Source of the DNA: Pedobacter sp. ok626
GTDB taxonomy: Bacteria > Bacteroidota > Bacteroidia > Sphingobacteriales > Sphingobacteriaceae
NCBI RefSeq assembly: GCF_900100435.1
Contig: NZ_FNEX01000003.1
Location: 310,001-374,000, forward strand
Direction: 5' to 3'
Length of the DNA stretch: 64,000 nt
Shown: positions 17,798 through 26,296 of the stretch, one piece after another
Layout: the number at the start of each line of letters is the position of its first letter
Position numbering within the stretch: position 1 is the stretch's first letter
The notes under the pieces: model-generated
The model's input: only the letters and a program-made list of their open reading frames with translations
Database searches by the model: none
What the model was told of the DNA's origin: nothing
Position numbers and translations under genes: made by a program

Positions 17798-18781
17798 ATG
17801 AAAAAAGCGGCTGTTCTCAAAGACTATATTGCCATTGCCCGCCCTGACAATTGGGTGAAGAACATATTTATGATCCCGGGGATGTTGTTTGCCCTTTCTA
17901 TATTTAAAACTCCATTTGATGGCCATTTACTATTCAAAATTATTGCAGGGGTAATCAGCACCTGTTTGATTGCTTCTGCAAATTATGTGATAAATGAATA
18001 TTTAGATGTGGAATTTGATAAGTTTCATCCACTAAAAAAGAAAAGATCCTTGGTAGTTAGTGAGGTAAATCCCAATTTCGTTTACCTTGAGTATGCCATA
18101 TTAGTAATAGCAGGATTGTTTATCGCTTACCATGTATCCTGGAAATTCCTGATTACCAATTCTTTTCTACTGTTTATGGGTATCATTTATAATGTACGTC
18201 CTTTTAGAAGTAAAGAACGGGTATTTTTAGATGTACTTTCTGAGTCTATCAATAACCCTATCCGTTTCGCATTGGGCTGGTTTATCTTCACCCCTTCTTT
18301 GGGTATACCCGATACCAAATGGGATCTCAACTGGATCAACACCTTTCCACCGGCCAGTATCATCATTGCCTATTGGATGGGTGGTGCATTTTTAATGGCT
18401 ACCAAGCGATTTGCTGAGTACCGCCTGATTGGTAACCCGGAACTAGCGGGGCAATATCGCAAATCTTTTAAATACTATACGGAAAACTCCCTCCTCGTTT
18501 CGATGTTCTTCTACGCCATTACCTGCGCTTTTTTTATGGGGATCTTTCTAATTAAAGATCGGATTGAGCTGTTAGTCAGCTTTCCTTTCTTTGCATTGCT
18601 ATTTTCCTGGTACCTTAGGATTGGTCTTTTGAACGACTCTCCAGTACAAGGTTCTGAGAAACTACACACCAGAAAATGGTTTATGCTTTATCTTTTTTTA
18701 TTTACCTCCCTGTTGTGTATCTTAATGTTCGTTGAAATTCCATGGCTACATTGGTTCCTTCAAAACGCCAACAATTACTAA
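17798..18781 (+). CDS. UbiA-family, decaprenyl-phosphate phosphoribosyltransferase-like
   Basis: A 327-residue polytopic protein starting at the ATG at 17798 (a TTG two codons upstream is unlikely). Residues 66-78 read NEYLDVEFDKFHP, the NxxxDxxxDxxHP motif that sets polyprenyl-phosphate:PRPP phosphoribosyltransferases (Rv3806c type) apart from ordinary UbiA enzymes. A second conserved region follows near YNVRPFRSKERVFLDVLSE. The reaction expected is transfer of phosphoribose from PRPP to a polyprenyl phosphate at the inner membrane. Neighbours are a HAD phosphatase upstream and a GMC oxidoreductase 12 bases downstream, which together resemble the mycobacterial route to polyprenyl-phosphoryl pentose. 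The polyprenyl chain and final sugar are unknown. Confidence 0.83.
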   Translation: MKKAAVLKDYIAIARPDNWVKNIFMIPGMLFALSIFKTPFDGHLLFKIIAGVISTCLIASANYVINEYLDVEFDKFHPLKKKRSLVVSEVNPNFVYLEYAILVIAGLFIAYHVSWKFLITNSFLLFMGIIYNVRPFRSKERVFLDVLSESINNPIRFALGWFIFTPSLGIPDTKWDLNWINTFPPASIIIAYWMGGAFLMATKRFAEYRLIGNPELAGQYRKSFKYYTENSLLVSMFFYAITCAFFMGIFLIKDRIELLVSFPFFALLFSWYLRIGLLNDSPVQGSEKLHTRKWFMLYLFLFTSLLCILMFVEIPWLHWFLQNANNY

Positions 18782-18793
18782 AGCTATTTAAAG

Positions 18794-20233
18794 ATGAAAT
18801 ACGATTATTATGATTTAATTGTGGTAGGTACCGGTTTTGCCTCTACCTTCTTTTTGAAAAAATACCTCGAGAAAAACAAAGCAACAAAAAGAATTTTGGT
18901 ATTAGACCGGGGTCAGTTTTTCCCTCATGCCGAGCGGTTAAAGGTCAAACAAGGAGAACCTTCTGATTTTTCCCATATGGAAGAACCATGGGAAGATGCG
19001 ATCATCAACGAAAATAAAGCAAAGAGATGGCCATTTACCTTAGGCTTTGGTGGATGTTCCAATTGCTGGTGGGGCTGTACACCAAGATTCATGCCTTCTG
19101 ATTTCAAAATGAATACCTTATTTGGCGTAGAAAAAGACTGGCCATTGGACTATGATGCACTAGATGCTTATTACTATGAAGCTGAAGAATTGATGTCTAT
19201 ATCTGGCCCAGAAGACACCCCCTTTCCAAGAAAAGGAAAATACCCCCTGCCACCACATACTTTTACTGCTGTCGATAAAATACTGAATCAAACCTATGGT
19301 AATAAATACATTAGTCAGCCCAGTGCTAGAGCCAGCAGACCTACCAAAGGCAGAAATGCTTGTTTTGCAAAGTCTACCTGCGACGTCTGCCCTGTAGATG
19401 CTAAATTTACCGTTGAGAACTCACAAATGAGGATCTATGAAAATGAGCAAATCGAGCTTGTTTTTGGCGCTCAGGTTTTTAGTCTGGAGACTGCGGGAAA
19501 TCAGATTAAAAAGGTTCTTTATGTGAAAGATGGAAAAGATTTTGAAATTACAGGCGAAGTAATTGTTCTGGGAGCCAACCCTATTTTCAATTCCAATATA
19601 CTCCTCAATGCGGGAGATACTAATAGATTTACTGGAAAGGGATTTGGGGAACAACTGGGTATGCAAGTACTCATTTACCTGAACAATATGAAAAATACAG
19701 GAGGTAGCACCTGGGTAAACGCGAATGGATATATGCTTTACGATGGAGAACATCGTAAAGACTATGCGGCCTGCCTGATCGAAACCAATAATGCCCCTTA
19801 TTACATTCGCTTAGAACGTGGAAAATGGTTAAATATGGCTTCCTTCCGGATGCTTTTCGAAGACCTTCCATTAGACGAAAATTTCATTAAACCCTCGGCG
19901 AATAAGCTGATTCCAAGAGTAAGTTTTACCAAAAGATCTGACTATACAATGAAAGGAATCGAAAATATGAAAAAAAAACTTCCGGGTATATTATCTTGTC
20001 TACCGGTAGAGCAATTAAAATATCTGGATCCCTTTCCCAATGAAGGTCATATTATTGGTGGGACTAGGATGGGCCGATCCGCTTCAGATAGTGTCGTGGA
20101 TAAAAATATGATACACCACCAATATCGAAACCTATTCATACTGGGCGCCGGTTCCTTTACCACGTTTAGTGCTTCCAATCCTACACTAACACTATCAGCA
20201 TTATCCTTATACTCCGCAGACCACTCATTTTAA
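18794..20233 (+). CDS. GMC-family FAD oxidoreductase
   Basis: A 479-residue flavoenzyme with the dinucleotide-binding motif VVGTGFASTFF near the N-terminus, GGCSNCWWGCT near residue 90 and a C-terminal GMC block with HIIGGTRMG and SNPTLTLSAL. Cysteines C190, C196 and C199 (spacing x5, x2) resemble the [3Fe-4S] motif of FAD glucose/fructose dehydrogenases, with one residue fewer in the second gap. It has no signal peptide of its own. The next gene encodes a small twin-arginine protein 4 bases later, so the pair may be exported together. Placed after the DPPR-like synthase, it may oxidise the lipid-linked pentose, a role played by DprE1 in mycobacteria although DprE1 is of another flavin family. 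Confidence 0.8.
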   Translation: MKYDYYDLIVVGTGFASTFFLKKYLEKNKATKRILVLDRGQFFPHAERLKVKQGEPSDFSHMEEPWEDAIINENKAKRWPFTLGFGGCSNCWWGCTPRFMPSDFKMNTLFGVEKDWPLDYDALDAYYYEAEELMSISGPEDTPFPRKGKYPLPPHTFTAVDKILNQTYGNKYISQPSARASRPTKGRNACFAKSTCDVCPVDAKFTVENSQMRIYENEQIELVFGAQVFSLETAGNQIKKVLYVKDGKDFEITGEVIVLGANPIFNSNILLNAGDTNRFTGKGFGEQLGMQVLIYLNNMKNTGGSTWVNANGYMLYDGEHRKDYAACLIETNNAPYYIRLERGKWLNMASFRMLFEDLPLDENFIKPSANKLIPRVSFTKRSDYTMKGIENMKKKLPGILSCLPVEQLKYLDPFPNEGHIIGGTRMGRSASDSVVDKNMIHHQYRNLFILGAGSFTTFSASNPTLTLSALSLYSADHSF

Positions 20234-20237
20234 CTTT

Positions 20238-20666
20238 ATGAAACGAAGAAGATTTTTTATACTAGCAGGTCTTTCAACAGGATTACTGATCCTTCCCCCA
20301 GCTTTATACATCTCTGCACCGCCGTTAAGAAAATTTGCAGTACGATTAATTTATAAAGAACTTAATTATCTAAAGCTGGAACCTAATGGCGTAGAGAAGT
20401 ATGTAGACGATTTTTTTAACAGTTCAATCAACAATATGCTGGTTAACTTGAAATGGAAAACCTTTTATTATCTGAGAGTTAGTCCGACACAATCCACACA
20501 AGTATATGACCTAATTAAATACTATTTATTATCTACAGATTTCTTTATTTATAAGACAGACGAAACCAGAATGATCAATTACCTGGGGCTTTACAATCCC
20601 TATAAAAGTCCAATTCCTAATCCCTATTCCTTCCAAATTTACCCTCCGAAAAAAGAATCCAAATAA
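20238..20666 (+). CDS. Small twin-arginine-signal protein, probable partner of the GMC oxidoreductase
   Basis: A 142-residue protein starting MKRRRFFILAGLSTGLLIL, a Tat-type signal or anchor. The rest (EKYVDDFFNSSINNML and on) is not recognised as a known domain. It sits 4 bases after the GMC gene. Subunit 3 (gamma) proteins of gluconate, fructose and FAD-glucose dehydrogenases likewise carry a Tat signal and carry the large subunit across the membrane. The protein is shorter than those (about 140 against 170-190 residues) and no clear sequence match to subunit 3 is visible, so the role is inferred from layout and signal. Confidence 0.6.
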   Translation: MKRRRFFILAGLSTGLLILPPALYISAPPLRKFAVRLIYKELNYLKLEPNGVEKYVDDFFNSSINNMLVNLKWKTFYYLRVSPTQSTQVYDLIKYYLLSTDFFIYKTDETRMINYLGLYNPYKSPIPNPYSFQIYPPKKESK

Positions 20667-20697
20667 ATTTCACAGCAAATATTTTAGAACTTAGTCT

Positions 20698-22386
20698 TTA
20701 GAGATTTCCATTTTTCAGCTCCTGAGCTGCATATTCGCAAGCTCTTGCGGTGAGTGCCATATAAGTTAAAGATGGATTTTGACAAGCAGAAGAGGTCATA
20801 CAGCTTCCATCTGTTACAAACACATTTTTAACTGCGTGAATCTGGTTATAAGCATTTAAAACGGAGGTTTTGGGGTCTCTTCCCATCCTTGCCGTTCCCA
20901 TTTCATGTACCGTAGCACCTCCCGGTCTATGGTAATTAAAGATCTGTATATCTCTAAAACCTGCCTCATTCAACATCTCTCCCGAACTATGTTTAATGTC
21001 ATCCATCATTCGGTTTTCATTGTCCTTAAACTCGAAATCAACCTTTAGCAGAGGGAGTCCCCATTTATCTCGCAGATTAGTATCCAAACTCACCTTATTG
21101 TCATGATAAGGCAAACATTCGCCCCATCCTGCCATCCAAACAGACCAGGGTCCCGGACTAGTTAATCTGGCTTTAAACTCTACTCCAAAGCCTGCTTCTC
21201 CAGCCCGATCATTCCACTCCGCACGCTCTCCATGTCCCTGAATATTATAACCGCGAACAAAATCAAGATGTGTTTCATTTTTTAAATTCCGATACCTTGG
21301 GATCAGAAAACCACTTGGCCTCCTACCTTTATAATAAAATTCTTTATAGCCATCGTATACACCATAAGCTCCTGAGGAAGAATGATGATCCATCAGGTTA
21401 TGGCCTAATTCTCCGCTGTCATTACCCATCCCATCTGGAAACCGGTTAGACTTTGACTGCATTAAGATACCTGAAGTTGCAATTGTAGAGGCATTTAAAA
21501 AAATAATTTTTGCATAGTAATTGAAACTTTCCTTCGTCAGGCTATCAATTACCCGGACCCCTATTGCTTTTTGAAGTCGGTCGTCATATAAAATTTCTGC
21601 TACAATAGCATGGGGCCTTAAAGTCAAATTACCAGTTGCGAAAGCAGCAGGGATTGTAGAACTGTTACTACTAAAATAGCCGCCAAAAGGACAGCCTCTG
21701 GAACATAAATTCCGATTCTGACAAGCACCTCTATGGTCCCACCCTTTCGTTAAGTTGGCAACTCTTGCAATGGTTAGCAATCGATTCTGATCATTTTTAT
21801 GAATTACATCCCCTAGATGACTTTCAATACAATTCAATTCCATTGCTGGTAGGAAGTCACCATCCGGCAGCTGAGAAAGCCCCTCATTTTTACCGCTTAC
21901 CCCGATAAATCGTTCTACATAATCGTACCAGGGGGCGATATCGTTGTAACGAATTGGCCAATCTACTCCGTGACCGTCTCTTAAATTAGCTTCAAAATCA
22001 AGGTCACTCAGGCGATAACATTGTCGCCCCCAGGTTAAAGAACGTCCTCCAACCTGATATCCTCGGACCCAATCAAATGGTTTTTCCTGAATATAGGGAT
22101 GATCAGTATCATTTACATAAAAATGAGCATTTCCTGGATTAGAATTTCTGGATTGAACAGGGCTCATTTTAGCCTCCTCAATGGTATGATTCATGCCGTG
22201 TTTGAAATCCCAGGGATTTAACATAGCAGTAGGATAATCTTTAATATGCTGTACCTCCCTGCCTCTTTCAAGCAACAGTGTTTTCATTCCTTTTTTACAC
22301 AATTCCATCGCTGCCCAACCGCCACTAATCCCTGACCCAATTACTATTGCATCATAACCAGTACCAGCATTATTTGAACTATACAT
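20698..22386 (-). CDS. GMC-family oxidoreductase, gluconate/glucose dehydrogenase large-subunit type
   Basis: A 562-residue flavoprotein: FAD motif VIGSGISGGWAAMEL (about residues 15-29) with LLLERGR, QVGGRSLTWGRQ near 115, and C-terminal GMC motifs HEMGTARMG and CQNPSLTYMAL. C222, C228 and C232 (spacing x5, x3) match the [3Fe-4S] ligand spacing of FAD-dependent glucose dehydrogenase. It oxidises a sugar or sugar acid in the periplasm and passes electrons to an acceptor. The upstream gene, 6 bases away, encodes its probable Tat-bearing subunit 3. No cytochrome c subunit gene lies in the window. It converges on the other GMC/Tat pair with a 31-base gap. Confidence 0.87.
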   Translation of the reverse strand: MYSSNNAGTGYDAIVIGSGISGGWAAMELCKKGMKTLLLERGREVQHIKDYPTAMLNPWDFKHGMNHTIEEAKMSPVQSRNSNPGNAHFYVNDTDHPYIQEKPFDWVRGYQVGGRSLTWGRQCYRLSDLDFEANLRDGHGVDWPIRYNDIAPWYDYVERFIGVSGKNEGLSQLPDGDFLPAMELNCIESHLGDVIHKNDQNRLLTIARVANLTKGWDHRGACQNRNLCSRGCPFGGYFSSNSSTIPAAFATGNLTLRPHAIVAEILYDDRLQKAIGVRVIDSLTKESFNYYAKIIFLNASTIATSGILMQSKSNRFPDGMGNDSGELGHNLMDHHSSSGAYGVYDGYKEFYYKGRRPSGFLIPRYRNLKNETHLDFVRGYNIQGHGERAEWNDRAGEAGFGVEFKARLTSPGPWSVWMAGWGECLPYHDNKVSLDTNLRDKWGLPLLKVDFEFKDNENRMMDDIKHSSGEMLNEAGFRDIQIFNYHRPGGATVHEMGTARMGRDPKTSVLNAYNQIHAVKNVFVTDGSCMTSSACQNPSLTYMALTARACEYAAQELKNGNL

Positions 22387-22392
22387 ATAAAA

Positions 22393-22968
22393 CTATTTTG
22401 TTGCCCAGGATCTCTGGTCTTTGGTGAGTGGGATACAAGCCTGGAAACTATGGGGAATATAATCGTATACTAGCCCCGTAGTTGCCCCTATTTGAGAAAT
22501 ACAGTAGCCTTCTACTGTGAGCTGCTTGAGCTTAATAAAAAAAGGTAGACCTAAAAACTTACGGTCTATTTTATTTAAGCTATCAAAATGGTAGGTAGAT
22601 TTTTTCTCAAAATGTTTTAAGATTGCAAATTTATCATTGATGGAGCAGTCTGAGAATGAAGTATGGTAATTATTTAAAGTATAATTTTTCAGTTCATTTA
22701 ACCCGACGATAAAATTATTCTGGGTCTTAACATCTGTACAAGATTTAATCATATCCACAATAAATACATCCACCATCGCATCTTTTGCACCCGGTGTATC
22801 AGTTCTGGGAATGATGACTTCCGCCAATTCAGCAATTAAACCTTGCATATGATGAAGCGTACGAAAATCTGGTTTCGCACTTAAGCTAAACCACTTATAT
22901 AAGGAAAAAGAAGAGACCCCCAATGATGAGAAGACAGCGATACCTTTTATTAGCGTCCTTCTGTTCAT
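22393..22968 (-). CDS. Gluconate 2-dehydrogenase subunit 3 family protein
   Basis: A 191-residue protein starting MNRRTLIKGIAVFSSLGVSS, a twin-arginine signal. The body contains LIAELAEVIIPRTDTPGAKDAMVDVFI, the conserved segment of the gluconate 2-dehydrogenase subunit 3 family. It is the small subunit that escorts the GMC large subunit (6 bases downstream) through the Tat pathway and stabilises it at the periplasmic face. The leader region 22969-23135, shared with the divergent GT2 gene, should carry the promoter. Confidence 0.85.
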   Translation of the reverse strand: MNRRTLIKGIAVFSSLGVSSFSLYKWFSLSAKPDFRTLHHMQGLIAELAEVIIPRTDTPGAKDAMVDVFIVDMIKSCTDVKTQNNFIVGLNELKNYTLNNYHTSFSDCSINDKFAILKHFEKKSTYHFDSLNKIDRKFLGLPFFIKLKQLTVEGYCISQIGATTGLVYDYIPHSFQACIPLTKDQRSWATK

Positions 22969-23135
22969 TTTAATTTAAATAACCTAAGCATTTCAACTCA
23001 AATATAAAAATATAATATCAGATTCAGAAAGGAATAAACTCCAAATAATAAGTTTAAACCATTATAAGGCACACTTATTGAGTATTCTGAGGTAATTTAT
23101 TATATTTATTGAATTTTATTGCTAGAATCATTTTA

Positions 23136-23963
23136 ATGAGACCCCTATCTATTCCAAAAAACATATCTAAGTTTAACAAAGGTCGGACAGAACTAGAAAA
23201 AGAGATCCCAAATATTGCGGCAAACTTCAAGCGATTACACTCAGAAAACCCGCTGATTTCCATCATCATACCTGCCTACAATGAAGAAGAAAATATTTTA
23301 AAAACTTTATATTCTCTTTCATTAACTACATCTTTACATCGCATCGAAGTGATTGTGGTAAATAATAATTCCAAAGATGCGACCGAACTGCTCGCCAAAG
23401 CTTGTGGGGTGATTTGTATTACAGAACCGAAACAGGGAATTACCAATGCAAGGAACAGTGGTCTGTCCATTGCAAAAGGAACATACATCATTAATGCAGA
23501 TGCAGACACAATTTACCCAGCCCCATGGATTGATGACATGGTTACACCGCTCATCAATAATCCATCAGTATGTCTGACCTACGGTAAATTTTCTTTTATT
23601 CCCATTGCAGCAACTCCCAGAATAGTTTATTTCTTTTACGAATATGTATCAGATCTGAACCGTAAAATCTGTCAATTGTTTAAGGAAGAAGCATTAAATG
23701 TATACGGTTTTAATTCTTCCTGTCGTAGGTTGGAATGCCTTTCTGTAGGCGGCTTTAATCACCCAGCTGGAACCAATGAAGATGGTTGGCTGGCTATTAA
23801 ACTCCGTGAGAAAGGTTATGGGAAATTTCATTGGGTAATGGCAAACAGAAGTATTGTCTGGACTACCGACAGAAGAATTCAGATAGATGGCGGGATTTAT
23901 AAAGCGACTTACGATAGGCTCGTAAAAAACTTAAGTTTCACCCACCTACGTAAGTGGAACTAA
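23136..23963 (+). CDS. Glycosyltransferase family 2
   Basis: A GT-A glycosyltransferase of about 275 residues, taking the ATG at 23136; an in-frame TTG at 23109 would add nine residues. Motifs are ISIIIPAYNEEENILKTL, VVNNNSKDATELL and the metal site INADADTIYP. SCRRLECLSVGGFN and NEDGWLAIKLREKGYG match the acceptor-side segment of GT2 enzymes. It overlaps by 18 bases the end of the EPS operon on the other strand. It stands alone and rightward, so it has its own promoter in the spacer shared with the dehydrogenase subunit gene. Substrate unknown. Confidence 0.85.
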   Translation: MRPLSIPKNISKFNKGRTELEKEIPNIAANFKRLHSENPLISIIIPAYNEEENILKTLYSLSLTTSLHRIEVIVVNNNSKDATELLAKACGVICITEPKQGITNARNSGLSIAKGTYIINADADTIYPAPWIDDMVTPLINNPSVCLTYGKFSFIPIAATPRIVYFFYEYVSDLNRKICQLFKEEALNVYGFNSSCRRLECLSVGGFNHPAGTNEDGWLAIKLREKGYGKFHWVMANRSIVWTTDRRIQIDGGIYKATYDRLVKNLSFTHLRKWN

Positions 23964-25067
23964 CTTTCTATATACCTCTTCTACACTCCTGGTCATCCTT
24001 TCTACATTGAATTTGTCGCGAATAGTAAGCCCAGCCTGTTCACCAAGTCTCCTTCGTAATTCAGGATCCTCGATCAATAAAATGATGGCTTCAGCAATTT
24101 TATCAGGACAGGAAATGGGGATTAGTAATCCATTTTCGCCGGCCTTGATCAAGTCTTTAATCCCATCAATTTCTGTAGCTACAATAGCCTTTCTCATGGC
24201 CATCGCCTCCAACAACGCAATCGGTAAACCTTCCCAAAGTGAAGGCAAACAAAAAATATCCAGGGCATTCAATACTTCAGGAATATCGCTTCTAAAATCC
24301 TGAAAAACTACACGGTCATTTAAGTTTAATGAGCAGGCAAGTTCCAACATTTCGGCTTTTAGCTCTCCATCCCCAACGATCATAAACTTCACATTCAAAT
24401 GCACTGGAACCTGAGCAATCGCCCTCAGAAAATTAAGCGGTTCTTTTTGTGCGGTAATTCTGGCAATATATCCTACAAGAATTGCGTCTGCTGCAATATT
24501 TAATTCCTCTTTGACATCCTTAAATCTTTGATCTGGGTTAAATTTCTGCTGATTGATTCCGTTTAAAATTACGGTGGCATTTGCCATCGGAAATCTCGAC
24601 AAGCCTTCTTTCAGGTTGCTTTCAGAGACACAAATCGTCTGATCTGCCTTCTTTACCAGAAAGCGTTCACTTAACGTCCTGATTATCTTAACTATTAACG
24701 ATTGATCAGGATGAAAAGACCAGCCATGAACGGTGTAAATCAATGGTATATCTAAAGATTTTGCGGTTGAAAAAGTATTGGAATTTGCCCTGGTTCCATG
24801 TGCATGGATCAGATTTATTTTTTCCTGTTCCACAATTTTCTTAACCAGTTTCCAGACCTTATAATTGAAAGGTTTTTCGGTCTGTACCACATAAACTTTG
24901 AAACCATCTGCACGTAGTCGTTCTACCATCGGACCATCAGTAAATGAAAGAATGACAGACTCAAATTCTTCCTTATTCAATTCATTGACCAAGTCCATTA
25001 CATGAGTTTCCCCACCACCAACTTTACCTTGTCTGATCGCCTGCAGGATCTTTATTTTTCTTAACAT
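23946..25067 (-). CDS. Glycosyltransferase family 4
   Basis: A 373-residue GT-B enzyme, last gene of the leftward EPS operon. The N-terminal domain starts KILQAIRQGKVGGGETHVMDL and includes INLIHAHGTRANSNTFS. The C-terminal domain shows GYIARITAQKEPLNF and SLWEGLPIALLEAMAMRKAI, the E-x7-E site of retaining GT4 enzymes. It would add one residue to the lipid-linked repeat unit on the cytosolic face. Its end overlaps the convergent GT2 gene by 18 bases. It begins 17 bases after the GT2 membrane protein gene. Confidence 0.9.
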   Translation of the reverse strand: MLRKIKILQAIRQGKVGGGETHVMDLVNELNKEEFESVILSFTDGPMVERLRADGFKVYVVQTEKPFNYKVWKLVKKIVEQEKINLIHAHGTRANSNTFSTAKSLDIPLIYTVHGWSFHPDQSLIVKIIRTLSERFLVKKADQTICVSESNLKEGLSRFPMANATVILNGINQQKFNPDQRFKDVKEELNIAADAILVGYIARITAQKEPLNFLRAIAQVPVHLNVKFMIVGDGELKAEMLELACSLNLNDRVVFQDFRSDIPEVLNALDIFCLPSLWEGLPIALLEAMAMRKAIVATEIDGIKDLIKAGENGLLIPISCPDKIAEAIILLIEDPELRRRLGEQAGLTIRDKFNVERMTRSVEEVYRKLVPLT

Positions 25068-25084
25068 AAGCTTAATGGGATGTG

Positions 25085-26263
25085 TTAGACTTCGTCAATT
25101 TTATGCTCATGGTAATGCACCGTTGCTGTAGAAATTTTATTCGCCTTTCTGGCTTTAAACAAGGACAGTACTTGCAAGAATACAAACATAGGTACACTAC
25201 CTAAAGCCTTATAAACCGAGATAGGAGCCTTAAAATAACGAAGTGCAATAAAAAAGATAAAAAAGAAGCTCAATAGGGCAAATAACCAGAAGTATAGCCA
25301 TTGGGGAGCCACAAATAGGTTGATCAAAATAGCGCAGCCTGCTAGCCCGAAAACAATAAATAATGGGGGTCTGGAGAATACCAATCCACATAAAAACTGG
25401 TTCCAATTTAGTTTTAAAAGTCCCACGACCGCAAGCTTAATACCCTTTCCTGCATATTTAAACCAGGTATTTATCCATCTTGCCCGCTGATTTACGAGTT
25501 GTGTAGGCTTAGAAGTCTTCTCATCATATACAATGGCATTCTCTGCAAAAGCAATACGCTCACCCCTATTGAGGATTTCCATCTGCAGAACCTTATCAAA
25601 TCCGGCGCCTTCAATATTTAACAGCTCAAGACATTCCCGGTAAAAGTCAGTTAAAAATGCCATTCCGGAGCCTGCAAGCGAGGCTGAAGACCCCACTTCA
25701 AACAGTAATTTTCTATCGATAAAACGATAATACATATCGCCTGCTTCATCTAAACAGGCATAATTTGTATTCAGGTTCTTTGCTACGCGTAAACCCTGCA
25801 CTGCAGTGTACCCCTGTTTGAAAAAGTAGTTCAGCTCATTCAAATAATCAGATTCAACCAGGTTGTCACTGTCAATAATCGTCAGGTGTGTATGCGCTCT
25901 CTGAAAGTTGCGGATCGCATAAAAATGGGACTTCGTGTTACTTGCGAGTGTTTCTTCAGGCCTTAGTAAAATTATGCGCTCACTGGGGAATTTAAGCGCA
26001 GAGATGTCGCATTTATCTGCGACGATATAAACCAGATAACGATCATATTTTAATCTTAAGATAGAATCAACTACCGAGGGAAGCAGACTTGTTTGTTCGT
26101 ATGCGGTAACGATAATAGCATAATCTAATTCCGAACTAACATCTGTGACCACTTTTCTGCCCTTTCCTCTTATGATAATGAATATATAAAGTATCAGCGG
26201 CAGCAGCAGGTAGATTCCTATCCAGGCTTGTATTAAATTCCAGAAAATAAATAATGCATCCAT
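25085..26263 (-). CDS. Membrane glycosyltransferase family 2, processive-like
   Basis: A 392-residue protein with an N-terminal membrane helix (about residues 10-30), a GT-A domain with IVTAYEQ, LTIIDSDNLVE and a C-terminal pair or triple of helices. NQRARWINTWFKY near residue 257 is the QxxRW motif of processive beta-glycosyltransferases such as cellulose and hyaluronan synthases. It may therefore add more than one sugar or synthesise and extrude a chain, yet it sits inside a Wzy-type operon; some operon enzymes with QxxRW add single sugars. It lies between two GT4 genes, with short gaps on both sides. Confidence 0.83.
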   Translation of the reverse strand: MDALFIFWNLIQAWIGIYLLLPLILYIFIIIRGKGRKVVTDVSSELDYAIIVTAYEQTSLLPSVVDSILRLKYDRYLVYIVADKCDISALKFPSERIILLRPEETLASNTKSHFYAIRNFQRAHTHLTIIDSDNLVESDYLNELNYFFKQGYTAVQGLRVAKNLNTNYACLDEAGDMYYRFIDRKLLFEVGSSASLAGSGMAFLTDFYRECLELLNIEGAGFDKVLQMEILNRGERIAFAENAIVYDEKTSKPTQLVNQRARWINTWFKYAGKGIKLAVVGLLKLNWNQFLCGLVFSRPPLFIVFGLAGCAILINLFVAPQWLYFWLFALLSFFFIFFIALRYFKAPISVYKALGSVPMFVFLQVLSLFKARKANKISTATVHYHEHKIDEV

Positions 26264-26296
26264 CAGAAAAGTTATAAATTATTGTTTTATCCTAGT

